Shown here piece by piece: positions 24,640-35,616 of a stretch of 64,000 nucleotides of DNA. This stretch comes from Puccinellia tenuiflora (lineage: Eukaryota; Streptophyta; Magnoliopsida; Poales; Poaceae). Position 1 is the stretch's first letter, and the number at the start of each line of letters is the position of its first letter. The stretch is taken from NCBI GenBank assembly GCA_012064385.1, contig QRDG01001725.1:992001-1056000 (forward strand). The letters run 5' to 3'. The notes under the pieces were generated by a model, which was given only the letters and a program-made list of their open reading frames with translations, did no database searches and was not told where the DNA came from. The position numbers were made by a program, and so were the translations under genes.

Positions 24640-25497
24640 TAAAACGGGGCAGATGCTCCCGTGTTCACATCGTCCACTCTCAAGCTAGCTAAGCATATCC
24701 CAGGTAACAAAATGACTGTAGAGCCATTCACCGTTTCGAGCCAAAACATAAGAAGCTCGATGAAAGCGTTGCGAAATCAGCCGCAAAGGCATGTGGCATT
24801 CCTCTACGGAAACAGACCAAGCATTTCTTACACTACCTGAAGCGAGTCAGATTCCGCAACAATCCTGGTATCACCTCCAGCCGCAGCGGAGAACACGTCA
24901 ATGGCGTTTCCTGAATACATGCATACCAGCTCCCAGCAATGGCCATTCTTCCTTCATTCCTTGCTCATATCTGGTGATAGCTCCATTGCTTCACCTGTAT
25001 TATCATCTACAGTAAAAAGGAACCGTCAGGGTTGATTTTCGGCAAACCGCTGGCTGGTTTTTGCCACCCGTGCCTTTCAGCATGGCAAACATTTTTTGTT
25101 ACTCCGATGCCATACCATTAATGGAAAGAGCAGACATGGCAGCAGATTTAATCTTTGCCCTAACAGGCCAAGAATTTTGGAGCTCTCATCTATAAAATGG
25201 TTAATACCTATAGCTTTCCACACACCTATAACCCCTACTACTTGTGAAAAAAGACTGCCTTATATCTACTAAACCTTGAGAGCACACGGTGCATTAGGAG
25301 GAAGCATAATAAAGGAAGTGGCATAACAAAACCCCAGACATAAACTGATTTATAGACTTAAAAGTTGTAGCACAAGGTCAGACCCAGGCAGTCCGGTGAA
25401 CACTAAGGAAGCCATGTGGCAAGCACATTTAACAACTGTACAGAATGTGCACGCGGATAAACCGAACTAGGATGCTACTGAATCGGCGAAAGTACGT
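24640..25497. other. RPA1 3' flank, block A copy
   Basis: Sequence downstream of the RPA1 stop, matched by 57500-58358 in block B. Homopolymer runs differ by single bases between the two (for example near 25015-25070 versus 57880-57930). A short minus-strand frame (57816-57950, starting MFAMLKGTGAKTSQRF) is open in block B but broken in block A. I see no other gene here. Confidence 0.6.
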
Positions 25498-26646
25498 TCA
25501 GAAGTTACGGACATATGATTGCCGGTTGTATCCTCCTGATGCGGCACCATTCCCATATGCCTGGCGCTGTGCGCCAGCAGCCAGCCCTGGACAGTCTCTA
25601 GCGAAGTGCCCGGGCTGATTACATTTAAAGCACAAGCCTGAGCTGGCACTGGCAGCTGAAGAACCATAGGCACTAGCCGTGAAGCCACCACCTGCTGCAG
25701 GTCGCGGCATATCCATGGCTGCTGCTGATGGTGTAGTAGGCATATTCATGACATAGGAATTGTTGGAGGTTAGCATAGTCTGTCCATATTACGAGTTGGT
25801 GAAACCAGCATTGACAGCAGCAGCACCATTCACCCTAGGGATCGAGCCCAAGCTATCCTGCACCAAAAAGCTATCAATTACTCCCTGAAGAAAGTGACAC
25901 TCCTTTGATGTGTCGTCTAATTTTCCGACTTTCATGATGTTGCATTTGACACGCGGCTCGCCATTATAGGTTTCTTCCTTGACTTTCAGATTGAATAGGT
26001 ATTGCTGATAACGGGCCTGCTGTATGATTTCTGCGAACTTTACATCATCTTGATCTTCATTTTTTATCTTGAAAAGTTCTTGCGCTGTGAGGCCAAGTAT
26101 CTCCTTGCCAGCATCTTGGAACGCAGTTGCATAGGTAGTCCCAGTGTGATCCTGGATCTGACACACCAGCAAGTACCTATGCTCACACTTGTGAGAGCTC
26201 TGCTCACATGTTTCACAATACCAGATGCCGTCACCATTATTTGTGACCTTTTTGTAGCAGTGCTTACCATTAGCCTCCGCGGTGCATGCTGGGTAACAAA
26301 AATTATCAGTGTTGATGTGTGATATTGTACCTTTATCGGTGATCCAATCGGGCTTCTCTGATTTCCCCAACTTTTCAACCTTGATCTGTGCAGTTGTTTT
26401 CCGGACATCGGTCCTTCCCATGCTTGATGATAAAGAAGTCCATGCGGCGAGTTTTCCTTCGGTTATGTACCACTGCCTCAGCCTTTCAACATCAGAGAAA
26501 TCGGGATTTATTTTTAATAAACTTGAGCTGATTGTACCCACGATTCTGCCATTGTATTCACCAACACGGCCAGATTTCAGGGCAAGTATAGGATTCGAAC
26601 CAGACTCATACAACGATTGCAGCTGCTGACCTTCAGCATTACAGAA
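25498..26646 (-). pseudogene. RPA1: RPA1 3' portion, split by Copia (copy A)
   Basis: This is the C-terminal half of the large subunit of replication protein A, the single-stranded DNA-binding complex of replication and repair. Minus-strand coding runs from the Copia junction through the C-terminal OB-fold domain (DBD-C). It includes the zinc ribbon with CYPAC and, about 20 residues on, WYCETC. A CCHC knuckle near the end (CFKCNQPGHFARDC), typical of some plant RPA1 isoforms, precedes the stop at 25498. An in-frame TAA at 25789-25791 (GAA in block B) cuts the frame, and about 20 linker codons present in block B are missing. The upstream part resumes at 40945. A pseudogene by nonsense codon, transposon insertion and 5' deletion. 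Confidence 0.9.
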
Positions 26647-26813
26647 TGTGAAAACTAACGAGTATTGGTAGGGTAGAAATCGCACGGCCTCTATGGACCT
26701 GCGTGCTCTTTATATAGGTACAGATTTACATGGGGGTACATTACAATACGTATATGTGTAGGTCTTGTACATGACCATACTGTATGTAGCTAGGTTAGAC
26801 TTGTTGTTTATCA
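26647..26813 (-). repeat. Copia 3' LTR
   Basis: 167 bp, ends TG and CA. It differs from the other LTR at two single bases (agggtag versus aggttag; atactgt versus ataccgt). It is adjacent to the polypurine tract at 26814-26822. Confidence 0.95.
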
Positions 26814-26822
26814 CCCTCCCTC
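26814..26822 (-). promoter_or_regulatory. Polypurine tract
   Basis: The minus strand reads gagggaggg directly against the 3' LTR. It is the plus-strand DNA priming site in reverse transcription. Confidence 0.85.
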
Positions 26823-26856
26823 AATCTCAACTCTATCACAAATGTTGAGATTGCGT

Positions 26857-29793
26857 TTACAAGCAGTAAACAACGGCAGAGGCAAAAGGCTTGGTGAAGA
26901 TGTCAGCTAGCTGATCCTTGGAGGAGATGAACCTTATCTGGAGCAACTTCTGAGCAACCCGTTCACGAACAAAGTGAAAATCAACCTCAATATGTTTAGT
27001 GCGAGCATGAAAAACTGGGTTGGAAGAGAGATATGTTGCTCCAATATTATCACACCATAGAATAGGTGGACTTTTCTGAGAAACTCCAAGTTCACCAAGA
27101 AGAGCTTGTACCCAAATAAGTTCAGCAGTAGCATTTGCAAGTGCCTTGTATTCAGACTCTGTACTGGAGCGTGAAACAGTAGCCTGTTTTCTGGCACTCC
27201 AAGCAACTAAATTACCACCATAGAAGATGGCATGGCCCCCCGTTGATCGCCGGTCATCAGAATTGCCAGCCCAGTCTGCATCAGAGAAGGCGGACAGGAG
27301 GTCTGGCGCAGTAGTAGCAGGACGCAGCAACAGACCATGAGAAAGTGTACCCTGAACATATCGTAAGATACGTTTAACCGCCGACCAATGTGTAGAACGA
27401 GGGGCATGAAGATACTGACAAACCTTGTTCACCGCAAACGATAAATCAGGACGTGTCATAGTAAGATACTGAAGACCACCAACTATACTGCGATAGAGCG
27501 TAGAATCCTTAGCTGAAAGTGTATCACCATCAGTGGCAGACAGGCGATCAGTCGAAGCCATGGGAGTAGACACAGAAGCACAATTCTGCAGACCGGCCCG
27601 TTGAAGGAGTTCGAACGCATACTTCCGTTGTCCCAGAAGAAGACCACGTGACCCGTGCTGATGCACTTCAACACCAAGGAAGTAATGTAAAGGACCAAGA
27701 TCTTTCAGTGCAAAAGAAGAGCCAAGTTGAGTAACTAGTCGATCAATTGCAGCTGTGGAAGAGCTGACCACAATAATATCATCAACATAGACTAGTAGGT
27801 ACAGCACAGTGTCTGGACGGCACAGAATAAAAAGTGAAGTATCAGCTGTAGATGGTGTAAAGCCAAGAGTAGTAAGCACTGAACTGAGACGAGCATGCCA
27901 GGCACGGGGAGCTTGCTTAAGTCCATACAGGGCCTTGTCAAGTCGACATAAGTAGCCAGAGTGAGTGGGATCCTCAAAACCTGGAGGTTGCCTCATGAAC
28001 ACCTCCTCCTCAAGAACTCCATGGAGAAAAGCATTCTGTATGTCAAGTTGACGGAGATGCCAACCCTGAGTAATAGCCATAGACAATAGCAGTCGAATGG
28101 TAGTAGGCTTGACAACAGGACTGAAAGTGTTCTCATAATCAAGTCCATAACGCTGTTTAAACCCCTTTGCCACAAGACGAGCCTTGTATCGATCGATAGA
28201 CCCATCAGCTTTCCTTTTGATCTTGAACACCCACTTGAAGTCAATGACATTCACACCCAAACGAGGAGGAACTAAGCGCCATGTTTGATTATGCTGAAGG
28301 GCCGTAAACTCTGACTCCATTGCTGCACGCCAATGCGGAGAAGAAAGAGCAAGACGAAAATCACCAGGTTCTGAATGTAATAGAGTAGGATCAGAAGACC
28401 TGGTAGTATTCCACGCAACCGTACCATCAGTTCGATTTTTTGGCTGCCGAACTCCCCGTTGCAGCCTAGTTGTAGGTCCAGACCGAGCTGGAGGAGAAAG
28501 CACTGGCCCAATCACTGCCAAGGGAACAGCAGGCGACGCTGGTGTCGAGGAGGTAGCGAGCGACGGGGGAGAATCATCTGCCGCGGTGGTGGATGATGCA
28601 GAAACGGGGGTGTGGACCGCTGATGACTCCGGCCCAGACGTAGACGGGCCGCGCGAGCTGGGTGGTGTAGTCGGGCCGTAGTCCGCCGGCGCAGTGCGGT
28701 CGAGTGGAGGGCCAGCCGGAGATGGGCTGGCAGTGGAAGCCCCAGATGCATGATTCCCATCAGGAACATGCATGCGATCGACATGCGCTTCACGTTCACG
28801 ATCGACGTGAGGAGAAACAACGTCTGCATCCTCGTCTAGTAGCTCGAGTCGAGCACCTCTTCCTGCACCATGGTTAGCTAACAGCAATGGAGTATATGCG
28901 GCATCAACAAATTGGTCAGAGGATAAAGGATAAGTGGATGATGATGGTGGTATGGAATTGGACGTATTGTGAGAGAAAGGAAAAACAGAATCGTCAAACA
29001 CGACGTCACGGGAAATATAAACACGATTTGTGGGTATGTGAAGGCACTTGTAACCTTTGTGTAAGGAACTGTAGCCAAGAAAAACACACTGTTTAGAACG
29101 GAATTCAAGTTTACGATTGTTGTAGGGACGCAAGTGTGGCCAACAGGCACAACCGAACACCTTAAAAAGCGTGTAATCAGGGGTCTCGCCGAGGAGAGGC
29201 TCAAGAGGTATTTGCATGTTAATGACACGAGTGGGTAGACGATTAATAAGGAAGCAAGCAGTAGTAAAAGCATCACTCCAGAATCGATAAGGAACAGACG
29301 CATGAGCCAAAAGGGCAAGACCTGTCTCGACGATATGACGGTGTTTACGTTCAGCGGTACCGTTTTGTTGAGAAGTATGGGGACATGAGACTCGGTGGGA
29401 GATACCAATATCAGCAAAAAATTGGTTTAGACGATGATATTCACCACCCCAATCACTTTGAACATGTTTAATTTTCTTATTTAAGAGACGCTCTACATGT
29501 TGCTGGAACTGAAGAAACGTGGCGAACACATCAGATTTATGTTTGAGAAGATAAAGCCATGTAAAACGACTGTAAGCATCAACAAAACTGACATAAAATT
29601 GATGACGACTAATGGAGGTTTGGGCAGGGACCCAGACATCTGAATATATAATCTCAAGAGGTTCAGTAGTGACACAAGTAGACAAAGAAAAAGGTAACTG
29701 GTGACTCTTGCCTTGCTGACAGGCATCACAAACTAATGTTTTATTGACTGTTACTACTGATGGAAGCTCATGACGGGGGGATATGTCAAACAA
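26857..29793 (-). CDS. Copia integrase-RT-RNase H polyprotein portion
   Basis: 978 residues, open to the natural end. It begins with the C-x2-C half of the integrase zinc finger (CDACQQGK). The integrase core has acidic residues at D52, D114 (QSDWGGEY) and E148 (QQNGTAERK). A Ser/Pro/Ala-rich linker follows, then the reverse transcriptase (KARLVAKGF, FSPVVKPTTIR, LDIQNAFLHG, and YVDDIIV encoded near 27780). RNase H has SDADWAG, STESEYKAL and a final HIEVDFHFVRE. It could in principle encode active enzymes, but it lacks gag in frame. Confidence 0.93.
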   Translation of the reverse strand: MFDISPRHELPSVVTVNKTLVCDACQQGKSHQLPFSLSTCVTTEPLEIIYSDVWVPAQTSISRHQFYVSFVDAYSRFTWLYLLKHKSDVFATFLQFQQHVERLLNKKIKHVQSDWGGEYHRLNQFFADIGISHRVSCPHTSQQNGTAERKHRHIVETGLALLAHASVPYRFWSDAFTTACFLINRLPTRVINMQIPLEPLLGETPDYTLFKVFGCACWPHLRPYNNRKLEFRSKQCVFLGYSSLHKGYKCLHIPTNRVYISRDVVFDDSVFPFSHNTSNSIPPSSSTYPLSSDQFVDAAYTPLLLANHGAGRGARLELLDEDADVVSPHVDREREAHVDRMHVPDGNHASGASTASPSPAGPPLDRTAPADYGPTTPPSSRGPSTSGPESSAVHTPVSASSTTAADDSPPSLATSSTPASPAVPLAVIGPVLSPPARSGPTTRLQRGVRQPKNRTDGTVAWNTTRSSDPTLLHSEPGDFRLALSSPHWRAAMESEFTALQHNQTWRLVPPRLGVNVIDFKWVFKIKRKADGSIDRYKARLVAKGFKQRYGLDYENTFSPVVKPTTIRLLLSMAITQGWHLRQLDIQNAFLHGVLEEEVFMRQPPGFEDPTHSGYLCRLDKALYGLKQAPRAWHARLSSVLTTLGFTPSTADTSLFILCRPDTVLYLLVYVDDIIVVSSSTAAIDRLVTQLGSSFALKDLGPLHYFLGVEVHQHGSRGLLLGQRKYAFELLQRAGLQNCASVSTPMASTDRLSATDGDTLSAKDSTLYRSIVGGLQYLTMTRPDLSFAVNKVCQYLHAPRSTHWSAVKRILRYVQGTLSHGLLLRPATTAPDLLSAFSDADWAGNSDDRRSTGGHAIFYGGNLVAWSARKQATVSRSSTESEYKALANATAELIWVQALLGELGVSQKSPPILWCDNIGATYLSSNPVFHARTKHIEVDFHFVRERVAQKLLQIRFISSKDQLADIFTKPFASAVVYCL

Positions 29794-30112
29794 TTGGAGT
29801 AGCTGGGTGTCCTAGACGCGAGTGCCACAGATCACGGGACACCTTGACACTGCTAAAGACTTGTTTTATTGAAGACACATCAAGATTATAGAGACCTCCA
29901 CGACACTCCGCTCTAAGCAGAACCGCCCTCGTATCCCGATCCTTAACAAGAAAATACCAGGGGTGAAATTCAAAGAAGACATTATTGTCATAGACAAATT
30001 TTTTAACTGATAGATGATTGCGAGTAACAGAAGGTACGTGGAGGATATTTTTAAGATGCAAAGGATGTGACGATGTAGGAATTATGGAATGACCAATATG
30101 TGTAATGCGCAT
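29786..30112 (-). pseudogene. Copia pol segment, GAG-pre-integrase
   Basis: 108 residues continuing the polyprotein after the first frameshift. Contains LKNILHVPSVTRNHLSVKKF and LWHSRLGHPA, the protease end and the first half of the HHCC zinc finger (the cysteines lie in the next frame at 29793 and below). A second frameshift at about 29786-29793 separates it from the integrase. Confidence 0.85.
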
Positions 30113-31326
30113 ACCTGATCCATTTGCAGTTTGGACATGGTCCTTGCCGTGGTATTGCTCCCTAGGGTAAGTTTGTCAAGGTCGTTGGTGACATGGTCCG
30201 TCGCACCCGTGTCAGCGTACCAGTTGGGATCAACTGGATATGATGTAGTAGAGCCAGAGTGCGTGACAGATAGGGCGGCAAGTTGGTGTTCCATGTTGCG
30301 TCCATCGTTTCCGACTCCCAGAAAATTTTTCTGGAACCGTTTGAAGCAACACGACGCCACATGTCCCACTTTGCCACAAATTTGGCAGATTGGGCGTGCA
30401 CCACCTGAACCAGAGGAGGGGCGATCAGTGCGCGGGGCAGGAGGCGACGTAGCAGTAGAAGGCGGCGGCGAGTAAGATTGTTTCCCTTGGCCTTGCCGCG
30501 ACTGGGACGACGGCTGGTATTGGCCAGAGCGCGCACCGCCTGGTCCGCTGGAGCGCCCCATGTAATTGGCGTGATGAGGGCCGGCAGCGAGCTCTCTGCG
30601 GCGTGCCTCCACCCTCTGTTCAGTGTTGAGAAGCTGTGCGTAGACATTCCTTATCGGCATTGGATCAGTGATGGGACGGGCTGAGACACGATCAGCGAAG
30701 GCATCATAGTCACTGTCCAATCCGGCAAGAAGAAAAGCATTGAACTCCTCAGGGCGTAGGGGCTGTCCGATCGAGGAGAGAACATCCGCCAAGGATTTGA
30801 CCTTGTTGAAGAAGGCGGTGGCATTGGGGTATTCATGTTTCTTGACTTTGGATAGCGCCGAACGAATCTGCATGACACGCGCAGTGGATTGGGAGGAGAA
30901 GCTCGCCTCGAGGATCTCCCAAGCTTCATGCGAGGTGGTGGCAAGCATTACCATCCCGATAACCCCCTCGGTAAGAGAAGCAACGATGGCGGACAGGATC
31001 GCCTGGTCCTGCTGGTGCCAGGCTCCGTACAGGTCGTTGTCGATGGTAGCAGGGGCGCCTTCCTTCTTCGCATCAGGGTTCGGGATCTCCGCATCGGGAC
31101 AGGCTAAGGTGCCGTCGACGAACCCGTAGATGAGGTTGCTTCGGAGAATCGGCACAAACTGAGTGCGCCAATAGAGGTAGTTGTCGGCGATAAGCCGAAT
31201 AGTGATCTGATTGGCGAAGTTGATTGGGGCAGATGGGATCCTCGACTTCATTGTGGCACCACGGCTGGTAGACGACGTCGAGCCGTCGCTCATGGAGCCA
31301 GCAGAGGTCAGGGAAGACTTGGACAT
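30082..31326 (-). CDS. Copia gag with start of protease
   Basis: 414 residues. The N-terminal half is the UBN2-type Gag of Copia elements (LYWRTQFVPILRSNLIYGF, later ARVMQIRSALSKVKKHE). A CCHC knuckle (CQICGKVGHVASC) lies near residue 315, followed by the aspartic protease motif WYADTGATDH near residue 370. The frame then runs into a stop after a frameshift at about 30112-30120, so the polyprotein is broken just after the protease active site. The start lies 40 bases downstream (on the minus strand) of the CACTA insertion, which separates it from the 5' LTR promoter. Confidence 0.9.
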   Translation of the reverse strand: MSKSSLTSAGSMSDGSTSSTSRGATMKSRIPSAPINFANQITIRLIADNYLYWRTQFVPILRSNLIYGFVDGTLACPDAEIPNPDAKKEGAPATIDNDLYGAWHQQDQAILSAIVASLTEGVIGMVMLATTSHEAWEILEASFSSQSTARVMQIRSALSKVKKHEYPNATAFFNKVKSLADVLSSIGQPLRPEEFNAFLLAGLDSDYDAFADRVSARPITDPMPIRNVYAQLLNTEQRVEARRRELAAGPHHANYMGRSSGPGGARSGQYQPSSQSRQGQGKQSYSPPPSTATSPPAPRTDRPSSGSGGARPICQICGKVGHVASCCFKRFQKNFLGVGNDGRNMEHQLAALSVTHSGSTTSYPVDPNWYADTGATDHVTNDLDKLTLGSNTTARTMSKLQMDQVCALHILVIP

Positions 31327-31453
31327 GGCGGCAAGGGCTGATTGCAGCGGAGTCGAGTAGAGGCTTCACTAGTGGAAAACGGGGCAGTAGTCCCGGTTCC
31401 AGACGGCCTCTAGTCCCGGCTGGGCAACCCGGACTACCAAATCGGGACTAGAG

Positions 31454-31475
31454 CCCCCCCCCCCCCCCCCCCCCC
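31454..31475. repeat. Poly-C run (22 bases)
   Basis: 22 consecutive C in the left subterminal region of the CACTA, between agtcccgg-type repeats. Its length may be an assembly estimate. Confidence 0.8.
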
Positions 31476-31845
31476 ATAGTCCCGGTTGGCTACGAACCGG
31501 GATTAGAGTGCCTCCCACGTGGCCACGGGCGAGCCCGCGGGCTGGATGTCTTTAGTCCCGGTCCGTGTTACGGACCGGGACTACCGTTAGGCCTTTTTTT
31601 TTCTTTTATAATTTTTTCCAGAATTGCACGGACCGGGTGTCGTGTACTGTGTTTAGTGCCGGGGTTTTGGATAGTTTCGGAAACACGTCGATACGTCGAT
31701 ATAAATTATATTGTACTATGATCACACGTTGATGCATATATATAACACACTTACAAATTAATTGTAACACATGAATTTGTCGTCACGTTTCCGTACACAA
31801 AGTACTCAAATGCATTAATTATACATGCATGAAATCATAGTACAT

Positions 31846-34800
31846 TTATATATGTAGATAATAGTGCTCTGAATTTTCAGGTATGACATCATCAAGAAGA
31901 AATCCCGCCAGCTCCTCCCCAATTGCTCTTATACGGTCATCTGGTAGGAGGCCGGCCCGCTTCCTTACAATCTTTAAAAGAAGGAGAAAATTAAACAATT
32001 ATGAATGAAACTCCACACAATTGATATGCATATTATTTTGTCAAAAAAAACTTGTGAACAATGTATAATTACGTACCTCTGCGTTTCTTCGATTTTCGAA
32101 TTTTTCATAAGTCATCCTATGAATGTACTCGCAAACGTAGTACCCACATAAGAGGGTCCCTTTTGGCTGTTCCAGACACCACTGTTCGAGAATAGAATTC
32201 AACACATTAAGTTTGGTAATGGTATTGCAAACTATATTAATTCATGGATATAGGTATAGTACTACTTACTTGGTTCAGAGTCCATACCAGCTTCTCGTGC
32301 CATTTACCGGGTACTTCCTTGACGAATGTCTGCCATGCTCTACTCGACAAAGAAAGAACAAAACATCTGTTATTAATTAATTACTTGATATCACGAAATG
32401 AATGAAAGAGAGGTCGGTATAGTAATGTGATAAGAATTTAAATTACTCTTTCATGACATCAAACAAGCTCTTGTACTCTCTAGGGTCTCTCCTTAATGAG
32501 TCGTAGACTTCAATTATTCCCTGTTGATATCTAATGACCACGAGAATAAAGTGGTAGCTGCAAATTTACATACAGAGGCATGCGCATATAACTTATCAAT
32601 TAGACTTAAGATACCGGGTGAGCAAAAATAAAATGTGTACAAGCAATTAGTAACACTTACCTGAAGTTGTAAGAAAGAAATATTTCTTTTTTGTCTTGGT
32701 GTCGCTTGAAAGCCTTTATCATTACTCCCTTTACAACTTGTGGTTTCTCCCTTATGCTCACTTCATGAATAACATTAGGGTCCATGAAACCAATCTCCAC
32801 CGGTTTTATTATTTCCCTTTTGTAGTCGATCATCTTCTTTCTGCACAAATAGCGTACCAAAATTAGAATGTGCTGTGAGCTATATATATATAAAGACTTA
32901 ATTAAATTACAAAAATAAATAACTTACAGACAAAAGATACTGATGATTGCTTTATCGAGGGGTAAACCATTGTATAATTGGAAAAGTTCGGAGAAATCAA
33001 TTTGCACACCGTAGTCATCGTAGAAGTGTTCCTCCTTTCTAACTTTTGCCATGATACCTATTATACCTTTCTTTGCGACTTTCATGTACCATGAATTCAA
33101 CTGACGCATCCTTGTTGGTAGTAACTTGACCACCTCAGTTGTGACCAAAGACTTGCCTTGAACATATTGATAAGGCACCCTATAAGGTTCCTCAGGGAAG
33201 TGACGGACACTTCCCTGAGGTACCATACGGTGGGCGTCTTTGTCGGTAAGTACCTTAAGCGGAGGGAGCGATTGCGTAGCTTGTTGTCCCAGCTGGGCTA
33301 TCTGTTTCCCGCATTTCCGGTTCTCCAACACCGAGTCGTATGACTTTTCAATAGAGCGCTCATAGTCTGATGACGGCCTTGGTGGAGGGTTGTATAAGCA
33401 CCTAATAGTGTGATGTAGTTTGTCACGAGGAAGCCCTTTGATGCTGGGTAGTTCTTCCGGGGGCGGTTTCTTTGTAAAATGGGCTGTAACCTCGGCCCTC
33501 CTGATGGCTTCGGATTCCTCGACAGTCCTCTCGTAAGGTAACTTCTCAGGAGTCTTCACTTTTCGCGGCTTTTTCTGTCTCTTCTTAGGAGGCGAACCAT
33601 TAACGACCCTCTTCGCATCAAACCACTTATAAGGCGGAGACCGCTGGACTGGCTCTGGAGATGGAGACCGCTGGACTGGCTTTGGAGATGGAGACCGCTG
33701 GACTGGCTCTGAAGATGGAGACCGTGCTGGTGTAGCTGGAGATGGAGACCGTACTGGTGTAGCTGGAGATGGAGACGGACTCGCGCTGGGGTCCCTCTGG
33801 GGTAGGAAGGGTGGACTTGTAGGTGGTGGACTTCTACTTGGAGGAGTCGGTGGCCTTGGTGCTGAGCCTGGAAGCACGATGTATTTCTTGTTCCATAGAA
33901 CGAAACCGTGCTTGACTTGTCCCAGTGTCGTCTCATCGTCACCTCCAGGATAGTCAAGCTCAAGTGCCTCAAATCCCGGTATAATAGCATCCACCCCGAC
34001 ATGAGCATAGCCAGCTGGAATCTGACCAAGATGGTAGCTTGCTCCAGGTTCGTTTGGTAACGCATAGCCGACCGCCACCTTGAAGGATATGTTCTTCATT
34101 AACATATGAAGCTCACACTCCGTCTTCTCCGTGATATCATCCACGGGGTAGTGAGCCGCCGGCTGTTCTATTATTGCGGCAGATACTTGTAGCGGCATGG
34201 AACCCACGCTGCTTCTTCGCGGTTCTTGGACGACGTCGACTTGTTGCTGCTGTTGATCAGGTGCCCGGTGCTGGCTGATTGAGTCAATCTGACAGCGCAG
34301 TCCGGAAACCATGCGCTCCAATTCTGATAAACGGTCTAACTCCTTCTGCTTCTTTCTCCCACGGCTTCTATAACTGTCAGCACAGTCCGGAAACCCTTCC
34401 TTCAAGTTGGTACCGCCGGGAAAGCCTCGTAATCGTCCGTTGTGTTCGGGATTCCCCAGTGCGAGTGTCAGCTCGTCGTTCTCTCTCTCGGGATGGTACT
34501 CTCCCTTTCGAACTTTATCTATTGCGTCAATAAGCAACGGAACGATTGTTTCAACCTTTTTCTTCCATTTTCCCTTTGCAACAATCAACCCCGTCTCTGA
34601 GTCCAACACTGCGCCATGCGCGAACAACCAAAACTTGGCCCTCTCGGGCCAGTTCAAAGTCTGTGGAGTGATCCCTTTAGCAACCAGTTCCGCTTCAAAG
34701 GCTAACCATTTGGGAATGGCAGACTTGTAGCCACCTGTACCCAACCTATGGTGGTATTCCTTCTTCCCAGCATTTCTCTTATTTACGACCGATCGAGCCA

Positions 34801-35616
34801 CGGCAGTAGAGGAATTCTTGTACGCCTTGAATGCGGGCTAGGAATGTTTTATCTTCTCGAGTGCTCCGGTGAAATTAGCTGGATCTTCATCTTCATACTT
34901 TCTCCATAGTGTTTTCTTCCAGCTCTGGAATTGTGTGGCCATCTTCTTAAGAGTCCACTCCTTCACTTTCTCCGTCTTGCCTTCTGGTATGTTGAAATGT
35001 ATCATGAGCGTATCGAAAAGCAATTCTTTCGTATGATCAGGGACATAAGAAGCATCATCCTCATCCACACCCTTCGGCTTATGCCATTCTGCAATGGTGA
35101 TCGGGAGAATGTCCCTAACAATGACTCCAGCTTGATTTACAAATTTACGACAGGTCGCTATGGGTGCCAGCGGTTCGCCACTCTGAGAAACTTCCTCTAT
35201 CGTTAGCCTCGGAGCATCGCTGGCCATCCTCTTCGTCAGGCCTCGAGGAGGAACATTATTTACAGATTTGCTCGATCCAGCCGGCTGGAAAATGAATCGT
35301 TAATTAACACGTGCAATTAACAAATGCATATATATACATGATCGATCGATCAATTGTCAGCCTATATAATATATGTATATACCTCGCCGGAGTTTGTCGT
35401 TAAGGGCGCTTCATCGTCAAACTGGAGTCCCTCACCGCAGTCGTTCAGAAATTGTGAGCTGAAATCATCATCTTCATCGCCTTGTCGTCCATCATCTTCT
35501 CCACTGCCTTGTTGTCCATCATCATCTCCACCGCCTTCTTCACGGGCACTCGCATAGATTATTCGTTGCATTTTATCTTCATGCTCCTCGTCTCTAATTA
35601 AGGGAATGTCCGCCAT
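31846..35616 (-). pseudogene. CACTA accessory gene with Ulp1-type (C48) protease domain
   Basis: Exons read on the minus strand: 35383-35616 (acidic N-terminus MADIPLIRDEEHEDK), intron 35285-35382 (GT-AG), 32928-35284, 32661-32840, then short exons at about 32452-32557, 32280-32346, 32095-32185 and one ending at 31846. The large exon has the Ptta/En/Spm-type transposon domain (WKKTLWRKYEDED, then FWLFAHGAVLDSETG), a Pro-Ser repeat region (RSPSPEPVQRSP units, about 33600-33790) and the linker into the protease. The last exons show YHFILVVIRYQQ (catalytic His), VYDSLRRD (Asp), QPKGTLLCGYYVCEY (Cys), as in Ulp1/SENP peptidases. An in-frame TAG at 34838-34840 breaks the large exon; otherwise phases agree at the junctions I checked. 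Its role in transposition is not established. Confidence 0.75.

Larger units (their letters stand above)
23060..24640. repeat. Tandem sub-duplication in block A, second copy
   Basis: The second copy of the 21.2-23.0 kb sequence, about 230 bases shorter. Its beginning (gataaaggtttttttttctt) is more like the block B copy than the first copy is, while the internal deletion is private. That points to unequal exchange or gene conversion among the three copies. Confidence 0.8.

Noticed and set aside
26857..29793. Endogenous virus instead of retrotransposon
   Set aside because: Domain order (integrase before RT), short LTRs, no envelope or movement gene: an ordinary Copia element.
28887..30684. Plus-strand frames over the Copia gag-pol
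   Set aside because: Antisense shadows of the real minus-strand genes.
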